64,000 bases of DNA, taken from Pseudisothecium myosuroides (Eukaryota; Streptophyta; Bryopsida; Hypnales; Lembophyllaceae). This document shows positions 39,901 to 51,500 of the stretch, in pieces; positions within the stretch are counted from its first letter, which is position 1; the number at the start of each line of letters is the position of its first letter. The position numbers and the translations under genes were made by a program. The notes beneath the pieces are model-generated. The model was not told the origin of the DNA and searched no databases. It saw only the letters and a list, made by a program, of their open reading frames with translations. The stretch lies in assembly GCA_951799445.1 (NCBI GenBank), contig OX637296.1, forward strand, positions 124,001 to 188,000, written 5' to 3'.

Positions 39901-41886
39901 TGTTGCAAAAGGAAAAACAAAATGAAACAATTTTTTGTATGTGTTGATTAAAAACCTTTAAACATGGTGTGATTTTATTTGTCATGACTTTTAAATGTGA
40001 ACGTACTCTATTATTTTTGTTTTATCATTGTTTTTCCTTTTACAATGCACCGGCTTCGTTTTAGGGTTTGAGATTGAGGTCCCACTTGCGGGCAGAATTT
40101 TCTGCCGGGCAATTAGCCCGGCGGCTGTTCTGCCCAAAAGTTGGAAATCTCTCGCTCTAAACGACGCGAGGTTGTTGCAAAAGGAAAAACAAAATGAAAC
40201 AATTTTTTGTATGTGTTGATTAAAAACCTTTAAACATGATGTGCTTTTATTTGTCATGACTTTTAAATGTGAAAGTACTCTATTATTTTTGTTTTATCAT
40301 TGTTTTTCCTTTTACAATGCACCGGCTTCGTTTTAGGGTTTGAGATTGAGGTCCCACTTGCGGGCAGAATTTCCTGCCGGGCAATTAGCTTTGCGGCTGT
40401 TCTGCCCAAAAGTTGGAAATCTCTCGCTCTAAACGACGCGAGATTGTTGCAAAAGGAAAAACAAAATGAAACAATTTTTTGTATGTGTTGATTAAAAACC
40501 TTTAAACATGGTGTGCTTTTATTTGTCATGACTTTTAAATGTGAAAGTACTCTATTATTTTTGTTTTATCATTGTTTTTCCTTTTACAATGCACCGGCTT
40601 CGTTTTAGGGTGGAGATTGAGGTCCCACTTGCGGGCAGAACTTCCTGCCGGGCAATTAGCGCGGCGGCTGTTCTGCCCAAAAGTTGGAAATCTCTCGCCC
40701 TAAAGGACGCGAGGTTGTTGCAAAAGGGAAAACAAAATGAAACAATTTTTTGTATGTGTTGATTAAAAACCTTTAAACATGGTGTGCTTTTATTTGTCAT
40801 GACTTTTAAATGTGAACGTACTCTATTATTTTTGTTTTATCATTGTTTTTCCTTTTACAATGCACCGGCTTCGTTTTAGGGTTTGAGATTGAGGTCCCAC
40901 TTGCGGGCAGAACTTCCTGCCGAGCAATTAGCCCAGCGACTGTTCTGTCAAAAGTTGGAAATCTCTCGCCCTAAATGACGCGAGATTGTTGCAAAAGGAA
41001 AAACAAAATGAAACAATTTTTTGTTTGTGTTGATTAAAAACCTTTAAACATGGTGTGATTTTATTTGTCATGACTTTTAAATGTGAACGTACTCTATTAT
41101 TTTTGTTTTATCATTGTTTTTCCTTTCACAATGCCCTGGCTTCGTTTTAGGGTTTGAGATTGAGGTCCCACTTGCGGGCAGAATTTTCTGCCCAACAATT
41201 AGCCCGGCGGCTGTTCTGCCCAAAAGTTGGAAATCTCTCGCTCTAAACGACGCGAGGTTGTTGCAAAAGGAAAAACAAAATGAAACAATTTTTTGTATGT
41301 GTTGATTAAAAACCTTTAAACATGGTGTGCTTTTATTTGTCATGACTTTTAAATGTGAACGTACTCTATTATTATTGTTTTATCATTGTTTTTCCTTTTA
41401 CAATGCACCGGCTTCGTTTTAGGGTTTCAGATTGAGGTCCCACTTGCGGGCAGAATTTCCTGCCGGGCAATTAGCCTGGCGGCTGTTCTGCCCAAAAGTT
41501 GGAAATCTCTCGCTCTAAACGACGCGAGGTTGTTGCAAAAGGAAAAACAAAATGAAACAATTTTTTGTATGTGTTGATTAAAAACCTTTAAACATGGTGT
41601 GCTTTTATTTGTCATGACTTTTAAATGTGAAAGTACTCTATTATTTTTGTTTTATCATTGTTTTTCCTTTTACAATGCACCGGCTTCGTTTTAGGGTGGA
41701 GATTGAGGTCCCACTTGCGGGCAGAACTTCCTGCCGGGCAATTAGCTCGGCGGCTGTTCTGCCCAAAAGTTGGAAATCTCTCGCCCTAAAGGACGCGAGG
41801 TTGTTGCAAACGGAAAAACAAAATGAAACAATTTTTTGTATGTGTTGATTAAAAACCTTTAAACATGGTGTGCTTTTATTTGTCAT
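36997..41886 (+). repeat. 271-bp GTGGAG monomer class
   Basis: Five units read TTTTAGGGTGGAGATTG in place of TTTTAGGGTTTGAGATTG: those ending at 22584, 37267, 39985, 40800 and 41886. The change removes one base and destroys the TTTAGGGTTT telo-box, leaving only TTTAGGG. Four of the five cluster in the right third of the array and one sits at 22314-22584, so the variant spread mainly locally. Most of these units also carry GCAATTAGCGCGG or CTAAAGGACGCG changes. Confidence 0.85.
40530..41615 (+). repeat. Four-monomer block, first copy
   Basis: Four units (GTGGAG type, TGTCAAAAG type, the AGAATTTTCTGCC unit and the TTTCAGATTG unit) total 1086 bp, because two of them are 271 bp. The same order follows immediately. 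Small differences separate the copies, such as TTTCACAATGCC at 41126 against TTTTACAATGCC in the second copy. Confidence 0.85.
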
Positions 41887-42701
41887 GACTTTTAAATGTG
41901 AACGTACTCTATTATTTTTGTTTTATCATTGTTTTTCCTTTTACAATGCACCGGCTTCGTTTTAGGGTTTGAGATTGAGGTCCCACTTGCGGGCAGAACT
42001 TCCTGCCGAGCAATTAGCCCAGCGACTGTTCTGTCAAAAGTTGGAAATCTCTCGCCCTAAATGACGCGAGATTGTTGCAAAAGGAAAAACAAAATGAAAC
42101 AATTTTTTGTTTGTGTTGATTAAAAACCTTTAAACATGGTGTGATTTTATTTGTCATGACTTTTAAATGTGAACGTACTCTATTATTTTTGTTTTATCAT
42201 TGTTTTTCCTTTTACAATGCCCTGGCTTCGTTTTAGGGTTTGAGATTGAGGTCCCACTTGCGGGCAGAATTTTCTGCCGGGCAATTAGCCCGGCGGCTGT
42301 TCTGCCCAAAAGTTGGAAATCTCTCGCTCTAAACGACGCGAGGTTGTTGCAAAAGGAAAAACAAAATGAAACAATTTTTTGTATGTGTTGATTAAAAACC
42401 TTTAAACATGGTGTGCTTTTATTTGTCATGACTTTTAAATGTGAACGTACTCTATTATTATTGTTTTATCAATCTTTTTCCTTTTACAATGCACCGGCTT
42501 CGTTTTAGGGTTTCAGATTGAGGTCCCACTTGCGGGCAGAATTTCCTGCCGGGCAATTAGCCTGGCGGCTGTTCTGCCCAAAAGTTGGAAATCTCTCGCT
42601 CTAAACGACGCGAGGTTGTTGCAAAAGGAAAAACAAAATGAAACAATTTTTTGTATGTGTTGATTAAAAACCTTTAAACATGGTGTGCTTTTATTTGTCA
42701 T
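41616..42701 (+). repeat. Four-monomer block, second copy
   Basis: This is the adjacent duplicate of the preceding block at a 1086-bp offset. It shares the rare TTTCAGATTG and GCCTGGCGGC changes in its last unit. It differs at a few sites, for example ATCAATCTTTTTCC near 42469 where the first copy has ATCATTGTTTTTCC. Confidence 0.85.
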
Positions 42702-42978
42702 GACTTTTAAATGTGAAAGTACTCTATTATTTTTGTTTTATCATTGTTTTTCCTTTTACAATGCACCGGCTTCGTTTTAGGGTTTGAGATTGAGGTCCCA
42801 CTTGCGGGCAGAATTTCCTGCCGAGCAATTAGCCCGGCGACTGTTCTGCCCAAAAGTTGGAAATCTCTCGCTCTAAACGACGCGAGGTTGTTGCAAAAGG
42901 AAAAACAAAATGAAACAATTTTTTGTATGTGTTGATTAAAAACCTTTAAACATGGTGTGCTTTTATTTGTCATGACTT

Positions 42979-43515
42979 TTAAATGTGAAAGTACTCTATT
43001 ATTTTTGTTTTATCATTGTTTTTCCTTTTACAATGCCCTGGCTTCGTTTTAGGGTTTGAGATTGAGGTCCCACTTGCGGGCAGAATTTCCTGCCGGGCAA
43101 TTAGCTTTGCGGCTGTTCTGCCCAAAAGTTGGAAATCTCTCGCTCTAAACGACGCGAGGTTGTTGCAAAAGGAAAAACAAAATGAAACAATTTTTTGTAT
43201 GTGTTGGTTAAAAACCTTTAAACATGATGTGCTTTTATTTGTCATGACTTTTAAATGTGAAAGTTCTATTATTTTTGTTTTATCCTTGTTTTTCCTTTTA
43301 CAATGCACCGGCTTCGTTTTAGGGTTTGAGATTGAGGTCCCACTTGCGGGCAGAATTTCCTGCCGGACAATTAGCTTTGCGGCTGTTCTGCCCAAAAGTT
43401 GGAAATCTCTCGCTCTAAACGACGCGAGATTGTTGCAAAAGGAAAAACAAAATGAAACAATTTTTTGTATGTGTTGATTAAAAACCTTTAAACATGATGT
43501 GCTTTTATTTGTCAT
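42979..43515 (-). other. 270-bp monomer giving an in-frame dimer of open frames
   Basis: One unit lost 2 bp in GTGAAAGTACTC (it reads GTGAAAGTTCTATT near 43258), making it 270 bp, a multiple of three. Normally the 272-bp period shifts the reading frame by two at each unit and stops follow. Here the minus-strand frame runs through two monomers (178 codons), and the plus-strand frame does likewise (153 codons, 43016-43477). I do not regard either as a gene. The differences between monomers are mostly amino-acid changing, and the frames follow from the DNA repeat. It is a useful demonstration that the open frames are a side effect of repeat sequence and period. Confidence 0.7.
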
Positions 43516-44335
43516 GACTTTTAAATGTGAAAGTACTCTATTATTTTTGTTTTATCCTTGTTTTTCCTTTTACAATGCACCGGCTTCGTTTTAGGGTTTG
43601 AGATTGAGGTCCCACTTGCGGGCAGAATTTCCTGCCGGGCAATTAGCTTTGCGGCTGTTCTGCCCAAAAGTTGGAAATCTCTCGCTCTAAACGACGCGAG
43701 ATTGTTGCAAAAGGAAAAACAAAATGAAACAATTTTTTGTATGTGTTGATTAAAAACCTTTAAACATGGTGTGCTTTTATTTGTCATGACTTTTAAATGT
43801 GAAAGTACTCTATTATTTTTGTTTTATCCTTGTTTTTCCTTTTACAATGCACCGGCTTCGTTTTAGGGTTTGAGATTGAGGTCCCACTTGCGGGCCGAAC
43901 TTCCTGCCGGGCAATTAGCCCGGCGGCTGTTCTGCCCAAAAGTTGGAAATCTCTCGCTCTAAACGACGCGAGGTTGTTGCAAAAGGAAAAACAAAATGAA
44001 ACAATTTTTTGTATGTGTTGATTAAAAACCTTTAAACATGGTATGCTTTTATTTGTCATGACTTTTAAATGTGAAAGTACTCTATTATTATTGTTTTATC
44101 ATTGTTTTTCCTTTTACAATGCACCGGCTTCGTTTTAGGGTTTGAGATTGAGGTCCCACTTGCGGGCAGAATTTCCTGCCAGGCAATTAGCTCGGCGGCT
44201 GTTCTGCCCAAAAGTTGGAAATCATTCGCTCTAAACGACGCGAGGTTGTTGCAAAAGGAAAAACAAAATGAAACAATTTTTTGTTTGTGTTGATTAAGAA
44301 CCTTTAAACATGGTGTGCTTTTATTTGTCATGACT

Positions 44336-47142
44336 TTTAAATGTGAAAGTACTCTATTATTTTTGTTTTATCCTTGTTTTTCCTTTTACAATGCACCAGC
44401 TTCGTTTTAGGGTTTGAGATTGAGGTCCCACTTGCGGGCAGAACTTCGTGCCGGGCAAATAACTCGGCGGCTGTTGTGCCGAAAAGTTGGAAATCTCTCG
44501 CTCTAAACGACGCGAGGTTGTTGCAAAAGGAAAAACAAAATGAAACAATTTTTTGTATGTGTTGATTAAAAACCTTTAAACATGGTGTTCTTTTATTTGT
44601 CATGACTTTTAAATGTGAAAGTACTCTATTATTTTTGTTTTATCATTGTTTTTCCTTTTACAATGCACTGGCTTCGTTTTAGGGTTTGAGATTGAGGTCC
44701 CACTTGCGGGCAGAATTTTCTGCCGGGCAATTAGCCCGGCGGCTGTTCTGCCCAAAAGTTGGAAATCTCTCGCACTAAACGACGCGAGGTTGTTGCAAAA
44801 GGAAAAACAAAATGAAACAATTTTTTGTTTGTGTTGATTAAAAACCTTTAAACATGGTGTGCTTTTATTTGTCATGACTTTTAAATGTGAACGTACTCTA
44901 TTATTTTTGTTTTATCATTGTTTTTCCTTTTACAATGCACCGGCTTCGTTTTAGGGTTTGAGATTGAGGTCCCACTTGCGTGCAAAACTTCCTGCCGGGC
45001 AATTACCTCAGCGGCTGTTCTGCCCAAAAGTTGGAAATCTCTCGCCCTAAATGACGCGAGATTGTTGCAAAAGGAAAAACAAAATGAAACAATTTTTTGT
45101 ATGTGTTGATTAAAAACCTTTAAACATGATGTGCTTTTATTTGTCATGACTTTTAAATGTGAAAGTACTCTATTATTTTTGTTTTATCATTGTTTTTCCT
45201 TTTACAATGCACCGGCTTCTTTTTAGGGTTTGAGATTGAGGTCCCACTTGTGGGCAGAACTTCCTGTCGAGCAATTAGCCCGGCGGCTGTTCTGCCCAAA
45301 AGTTGGAAATCTCTCGCTCCAAACGACGCGAGGTTGTTGCAAAATGAAAAACAAAATGAAACAATTTTTTGTTTGTGTTGATTAAAAACCTTTAAACATG
45401 GTGTGCTTTTATTTGTCATGACTTTTAAATGTGAAAGTACTCTATTATTTTTGTTTTATCATTGTTTTTCCTTTTACAATGCACCGGCTTCGTTTTAGGG
45501 TTTGAGATTGAGGTCCCACTGCGGGCAGAATTTCCTGCCGGGCAATTAGCCCGGCGGCTGTTCTGCCCAAAAGTTGGAAATCTCTCGCTCTAAATGACGC
45601 GAGGTTGTTGCAAAAGGAAAAACAAAATGAAACAATTTTTTGTATGTGTTGATTAAAAACTTTTAAACATGATGTGCTTTTATTTGTCATGACTTTTGAA
45701 TGTGAACGTACTCTATTATTTTTGTTCTATCCTTGTTTTTCCTTTTACAATGCACCGGCTTCGTTTTAGGGTTTGAGATTGAGGTCCCACTTGTGGGCAG
45801 AACTTCATGCCGGGCAATTAGCCCGGCCGCTGTTCTGCCCAAAAGTTGAAAATCTCTTGCTCTAAACGACGCGAGGTTGTTGCAAAAGGAAAAACAAAAT
45901 GAAACAATTTTTTGTATGTGTTGATTAAAAACCTTTAAACATGGTGTGATTTTATTTGTCATGACTTTTAAATGTGAACGTACTCTATTATTTTTGTTTT
46001 ATCATTGTTTTTCCTTTTACAATGCACCGGCTTCGTTTTAGGGTTTGAGATTGAGGTCCCACTTGCGGGCCGAACTTCCTGCCGGGCAATTAGCTCAGCG
46101 GCTGTTCTGCCCAAAAGTTGGAAATCTCTCGCTCTAAACGACGCGAGGTTGTTGCAAAAGGAAAAACAAAATGAAACAATTTTTTGTATGTGTTGATTAA
46201 AAACCTTTAAACATGGTGTGCTTTTATTTGTCATGACTTTTAAATGTGAAAGTACTCTATTATTTTTGTTTTATCATTGTTTTTCCTTTTACAATGCACC
46301 GGCTTCGTTTTAGGGTTTGAGATTGAGGTCCCACTTGCGGGCAGAACTTCCTGCCGGGCAATTAGCTCGGCGGCTGTTCTGCCCAAAAGTTGGAAATCTC
46401 TCGCCCTAAACGACGCGAGGTTGTTGCAAAAGGAAAAACAAAATGAAACAATTTTTTGTATGTGTTGATTAAAAACCTTTAAACATGGTGTTCTTTTATT
46501 TGTCATGACTTTTAAATGTGAAAGTACTCTATTATTTTTGTTTTATCCTTGTTTTTCCTTTTACAATGCACCGGCTTTGTTTTAGGGTTTGAGATTGAGG
46601 TCCCACTTGCAGGCAGAACTTCCTGCCGGACAATTAGCTCAGCGGCTGTTCTGCCCAAAAGTTGAAAATCTCTTGCTCTAAACGACGCGAGGTTGTTGCA
46701 AAAGGAAAAAGAAAATGAAACAATTTTTTGTATTTGTTGATTAAAAAACCTTTAAACATGGTGTGCTTTTATTTGTCATGACTTTTAAATGTGAAAGTAC
46801 TCTATTATTTTTGTTTTATCATTGTTTTTCCTTTTACAATGCACCGGCTTCGTTTTAGGGTTTGAGATTGAGGTCCCACTTGCGGGCAGAACTTCCTGCC
46901 GGGCAATTAGCCCGGCGGCTGTTCTGCCCAAATGTCGGAAATCTCTCGCTCTAAACAACGCGAGGTTGTTGCAAAAGGAAAGACAAAATGAAACAATTTT
47001 TTGTTTGTGTTGATTAAAAACCTTTAAACATGGTGTGCTTTTATTTGTCATGACTTTTAAATGTGAACGTACTCTATTATTTTTGTTTTATCATTGTTTT
47101 TCCTTTTTCAATGCACCGGCTTCGTTTTAGGGCTTTGAGATT
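44336..47142 (+). repeat. Right-edge divergent monomers and array end
   Basis: Units near the right border accumulate private changes: GTTGTGCCGAAAAG near 44475, TCCCACTGCGGG (a 271-bp unit ending at 45690), TTAAAAAACC (a 273-bp unit ending at 46779) and AAATGTCGGAAATC near 46931. The last partial unit reads TTTTTCAATGC and TTTTAGGGCTTTGAGATT, then similarity stops abruptly near 47142 and unrelated AT-rich DNA follows. Edge divergence is what homogenisation by unequal exchange predicts. Confidence 0.85.
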
Positions 47143-47989
47143 TATTTGGGTTCACTCGTTTGGATTTGAATGAAGTATCCAAAAAAGTGAATTCCCTTTC
47201 TTCCCTTGTATACTTTGTTGTGTGGTACATGGTTTATTAAAAAAATGTTTAGGGCTATCTTTTTGTACTTTTTATTTTAACAGATGTCTTGTTTTTTTAC
47301 AGCATGACAATAATACAAAACTGTTGATTGAACACTTCGGATGGCAACAAGTACAAAGCCTCACGGAGATCACCTCTTGTACTTCTTAAGAATCCATTGC
47401 AATCAAGTGAATTTTGTTCCCCCTATTGACTGTTTCATAAATTTTGATGTAGCTCTTAATCTTTTGAAGTCTTTCCAACTACATTTCATAGTTTATGTGA
47501 AATTTTTGTGGGATTCACATGAATTATACAAGACATCCAAGAGCGTAATTAAAGATTGCATTAAATTAGGTGAAATTTTGCTTCAAATATTTATCTAGGC
47601 AATTTCCAATTGACAATTACATCCATGTTTGCTATACAAGAATCATTTCCCATCACTTGTTTATTTGCATTTGAAAAATATCTTTTACCATATAATATAA
47701 GTCGGCCTTAAAAAATGAGTAATCCATACAACGTTATTATTTCCTTCCAAGAATCGCAAGTTATTATTTAGACAATTTTAATAATTGACAATGTGAAGCT
47801 CAAATACGTAAATCTGCATTATAATATTTTAAGATTCTTCAGTAGTTTTTTACACACTAAAAAAAGGGTTAAAGTTAATAACTGCACACAAACTCATAAA
47901 AACAAAAAGTGCACTCCTTGAGTATAGAAAATAAAAGTCATATAAGTCAAACAATATTTATTCACCATTGATTTTTGAGCCCCCATAGT
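47143..47989. other. Right flank of array, nothing recognised
   Basis: This is AT-rich DNA with many stops in all frames. No gene, RNA gene, terminal repeat or strong tandem repeat is visible. An 85-codon open frame at 47341-47598 has no recognisable features. A GGGTTAA near 47868 resembles the TTAA family end, but nothing around it supports an element. Confidence 0.4.
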
Positions 47990-48204
47990 TATTTTCTGAT
48001 TTGAAAAAAAGTAGGGGATTTATTAACCACCGTAGCTTGGAAAATTAAATCCAATATAAGTGACTGTACGATTTTACAAAGGACTACCTTCTCTGCTACT
48101 GGGAACCACCCAGTGTTGCTTTCACCGTACAAATGAAGGAAAATTTTTAAATTAAGTAGTGGTTTTGAACAACAAAATCCTGTCGCCAAGCGCTCAGGGG
48201 TTAA
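47990..48204 (-). mobile_element. Possible TTAA element end, CGCTCAGGGGTTAA type
   Basis: The stretch ends in AAGCGCTCAGGGGTTAA. The last 14 bases are shared with the terminus at 52057-52070 (GGGCGCTCAGGGGTTAA), so this is a repeated terminus type with the same GGGGTTAA finish as the main family. The left border is not visible; I place it only by change in character, so the start is approximate. Confidence 0.4.
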
Positions 48205-48440
48205 TTGTTGCAACCAAAGTGAATGCCCTCAATGTTTGCCTTGAATACAACTATCCAAGTAGACAACACTTGCATGTTTTTGAAATTGCTTCAAAGGAGG
48301 TGCTGGCATGAGAAGCAAAATTACACCAAATAAGGGCATTCCCTTGAGGAGAGTATTTCTTGTAATTTTATGGTATATACGTCATATAAGAGGATATTTG
48401 AAGTAGGCATATTTTTATAAAATTAGTATTTAGAATGACC

Positions 48441-48454
48441 ATATATATATATAT
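48441..48454. repeat. (AT)7 microsatellite
   Basis: Fourteen bases of alternating A and T stand within AT-rich intergenic DNA. No associated gene is visible. Confidence 0.9.
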
Positions 48455-49429
48455 CAAAAGCTATGGTATTCATGATTTTGGTGTCATTTGTTTGTTTATA
48501 CGTTCATGCATTTGCTTTGTAAATGTTATTATTTGTGTATGAAATTTGTTTGTCCAATGTTATCCTATTTCCATTATTCACTTAAAACAAAATTTTCTTT
48601 ATAATACATATTTATACTTGGTGTTTACTATGATACCACTGACAAGCATATGAATGAAAGGGCTATTATCCAAGAAAATCTTTTATTAACTTGTTCTTAA
48701 TATTTCTCAAGTCTAAGCCATGTATTTAAAACAATATAACATGGAGAGTGGCAAACAATACTAGATTTTTTTACAACCTCTATTTGTCAATCCTAATTTA
48801 TTAACAAGAAACTCCTACTACCTAATATTTTTACATACCCTAACTTTATATTAAAATATATAATATGTTTTCAACCCTATAGTAGCTCATATAGTATAAC
48901 TTTTTTGTCCTTTGAATTAAATGGACTCTATTTATTAACTCATGTGGTTCCTGAACATAGACTAGTGATCTCCCCAAGGTCATGCATTTGCAGTCACCAA
49001 CACTTTGACACTCTTCACAAAAACACCCTAAAACCATAATAATAAAAATAGATAATAACCAAAAACCACGTGATAGACGAAGTTTAGGGGAAAAAAACGT
49101 GAATCTTCAATTGAGTCGCAGTAGCAGTGCGTGACTTGTCATTCTCATTATGAACATAAAGTTTGTAATATCCCTAACTTGAAGCTAAAAGCAAGCTTCC
49201 TAATAAACAAATGAATTGATTGCACTTTACAACGAACAAGATTATTATTTAGTTCCATTAATTTTTAAAAATAGCAATGTGAAAGACAAAAATGAGGAAT
49301 ACAAATCCTTATTTCTTACAACAATGAATTACACAAACAACATATCTTAAAGAAGACCCCTTCTCCTGAATATTCAACCTCTTATTGTTATTGATAGCAA
49401 TTATTATTTTGTCCTAGTGCATGTAGAAC
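48455..49429. other. AT-rich intergenic stretch, nothing recognised
   Basis: Only short open frames occur here. I find no tandem repeat, terminal inverted repeat, tRNA or conserved coding segment. A CACGTG hexamer occurs near 49067, which is not significant on its own. Confidence 0.4.
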
Positions 49430-49792
49430 AATATTTGCATTTTTCATTTAAAAGATCCCGGTACTTTCTGAAGTTGGTCTTCTATATGGACTAAAAAAAC
49501 TTGTACGTTCCGGAGAGCTAGTTTTTTGATATAGGAGCAGTGGATGACTTATAACATAATTGGGCAACATGGATAGAAACTTCTTATTTCCACTTAAAAT
49601 GTCAATATCTCACTTTTTGGAGTGTAGAAAGAGTTGGTACTTTTCCTACAATTACCTTCCATGGTCTAGGGGAAGACCGTATGATTTGATCTCTGTAATA
49701 AACCTTTTCTTCCACTTTTCTATCCAATCCTGCATATGTGCCAGCTCTTAATGTCTTCACTAGAATGAAGACCTCCTACCTATAGGGATTAA
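49430..49792 (+). mobile_element. Right part of a TTAA element
   Basis: This stretch is collinear with 55945-56253, the right half of a fuller element. Shared blocks include TTTTTTGATATA, GGGCAACA, CACTTTAGATTTCAATA-like and CACTTAAAATGTCAATA-like runs, TACCTTCCATGGTCTAGG and a CACTTTTCTA run. It ends TATAGGGATTAA at the position where the fuller copy ends TTTTAGGGGTTAA. The left half is missing or too diverged to see. Confidence 0.65.
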
Positions 49793-49974
49793 TACTCCTT
49801 TTCGAAATCACCAAGTTTATTTAAAATGCAAGTGTGTATAGAAATATTAAACTTGAACCTTCTATGTACAATTTCATGGTCTTAGATGGTTCCTTAAAGA
49901 CAAAAAAGAGTTTTGTCAATCAATGAACAAAATATCATATGACCAACAACTGTGAACATTTCTGCTGTTTGTTA

Positions 49975-51370
49975 TTAATCCTTATAGGGCCAATTGCACC
50001 CTTGGGGGCCAAGTGGGGTTTTAGGCATGTACCTACAGCTAAACTACCTTATTTGATTTTTTGAAACTTTTACTGAAGATGTGGAGTTCAAAGACCTAAG
50101 TGGGTATCTAATTTTTTCTTCATTTTGACATTTATTGAAGAAGTTATGCACGGATAATTGAAAAAAAAGGAGAATCGAGCAGCAAAAAAAAAAGGGAGCC
50201 TTTTTGTTTTAAAATGAAAATTTGAAATTGGTTCTTTAGATTTTCATGTATGCTAGAGGCTTTGAATCATTCAATTTGGATTGATGAGTTGAAAGTTATG
50301 AGAAAATTTTAGTTTGTGGGTACTAAGTATGGGACTCCCAAATCTCCTTTTTTTTGCCCCTTGTAAATTTTGTTGCTTTCTCTTTTGTGCTCTTGATACT
50401 AAAGTATCATGAGGAAAAAAATACATGTATAGTATTAAGAGAAGAGTTGGGCCCTTTCAATCATTTGAATTACAAATAGCCTTTGAAAGAGAAAATGCAG
50501 CAAGAGACTTACAAAGAAATAAGAGAACCAATAAATCCCACACCACATAGAATCATGTCTCCCATGACACAGTAGCTTGTTAAGTTTGCTTTGTTAAGTG
50601 GGAAACAAATCCTAGTGTGCGGCTTACAATGGTCAATTGATGCGCGCATGGTCTTGAAATTTGGTGTTCCCACGCTCTTGCCTAGACGACCAAGTAATTC
50701 TAAACAAAATTCCCTCCATTTCTCTTGAACTTGGACATAACGTACAACACTTTTCATTTAGACTTGTCCAATAGTAATAGTCAAACCCACTTTACTTAAC
50801 ATTTTCTAGAGGTTCCTACACTTCCCATTCCATTTTTTCTACAAATTTTTAATATGAAGGCATTATTTCGCACCCCCTGTATATGTAGTGAAATTATGGA
50901 CACATTTTTTATGCTATGGCGCTTCTAACGGATGTATGAAATTTATCTTTGATGAATAAACTCAAGCCTATTTTGTATCTCACTTATTTTACTGAAAATT
51001 GGGGAATCACCCTCTAGACTTTCAACTTGATCTTCACATGTCAAACAAAGAAAGTTGTTCACTAGTAAAAGTTTATAATGACGGAAATAACATACATAAT
51101 TCCATTTAACTCTTATAGCCTTTTGTAATCTCCTCTGTAGTGATCTTTCATTGTAGAATGTTTTGCAAGACCTAACGCTATTTTAAACTTATTTGGGCAT
51201 AACTTTTGCTTTTGGGCATTGATTGGAACAAGAATTATACTCCCAAAAAACTAATGTGTTTTCCTATCTTCAAAAAATGTTTCAAAAAATTAGGACAAAA
51301 ATTGAGACCGTAGGTACCTGCCCGAAATCCCATTTGTCCCTCGAACAAACAATGGTCCTTTAGGGGATAA
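49975..51370 (+). mobile_element. Candidate TTAA element with long terminal inverted repeats
   Basis: The left end, TTAATCCTTATAGGGCC, continues into GGCATGTACCTACAGC and TTTTTTGAAACTTTTACTGAAGAT. The right end is the inverse of the same design, running from about 51187 to GGTCCTTTAGGGGATAA. Its inner part matches the inverse of 53433-53620. The left arm through about 50400 is collinear with 55182-55740, including GAAATTGGTTCTTTAGATTTT and TTTTTGCCCCTTGTAAA runs. The right TTAA has become ATAA. The two ends may belong to one 1.4-kb element or to two overlapping copies. No transposase frame is present. Confidence 0.55.
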
Positions 51371-51500
51371 ATTCAATACTTCAAGGCTAGCCATTGGAGC
51401 CTAGAGTTGAAAGGCTCTTGACCTGTTGCTACCTTTAAACCACTAGGTGATTCCATTTTAGCCTGTTCATGATACCATTTGCAAATATGTACCACCAAGT

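Larger units (their letters stand above)
1813..47142 (+). repeat. 272-bp tandem satellite array, 166 complete monomers
   Basis: A single unit repeats head-to-tail without inversion or insertion. The recurrent TTTGTCATGAC landmark falls every 272 bp, with few exceptions, from 1919 to 47051. Those landmarks enclose 166 complete monomers, with partial units of about 107 bp on the left and 91 bp on the right. Exceptions are one 268-bp unit at the left edge, some 271-bp units, two 273-bp units and one of 270 bp. Each unit has an AT-rich part and a GC-rich hairpin core, and most carry one TTTAGGGTTT telo-box. Units at the two edges diverge most from the rest. The sequence alone cannot say whether the array is centromeric, pericentromeric, subtelomeric or interstitial. 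Confidence 0.98.

Noticed and set aside
2193..47051. About 270 open frames of 63-91 codons on both strands read as genes
   Set aside because: They are the same two frames repeated by the satellite, variation between units is mostly amino-acid changing, and no promoter or splice context supports them.
1813..47142. CRISPR array or ribosomal RNA repeat
   Set aside because: The whole 272-bp unit is repeated with no unique spacers, and no 5S, 5.8S or other rRNA core sequence is present.
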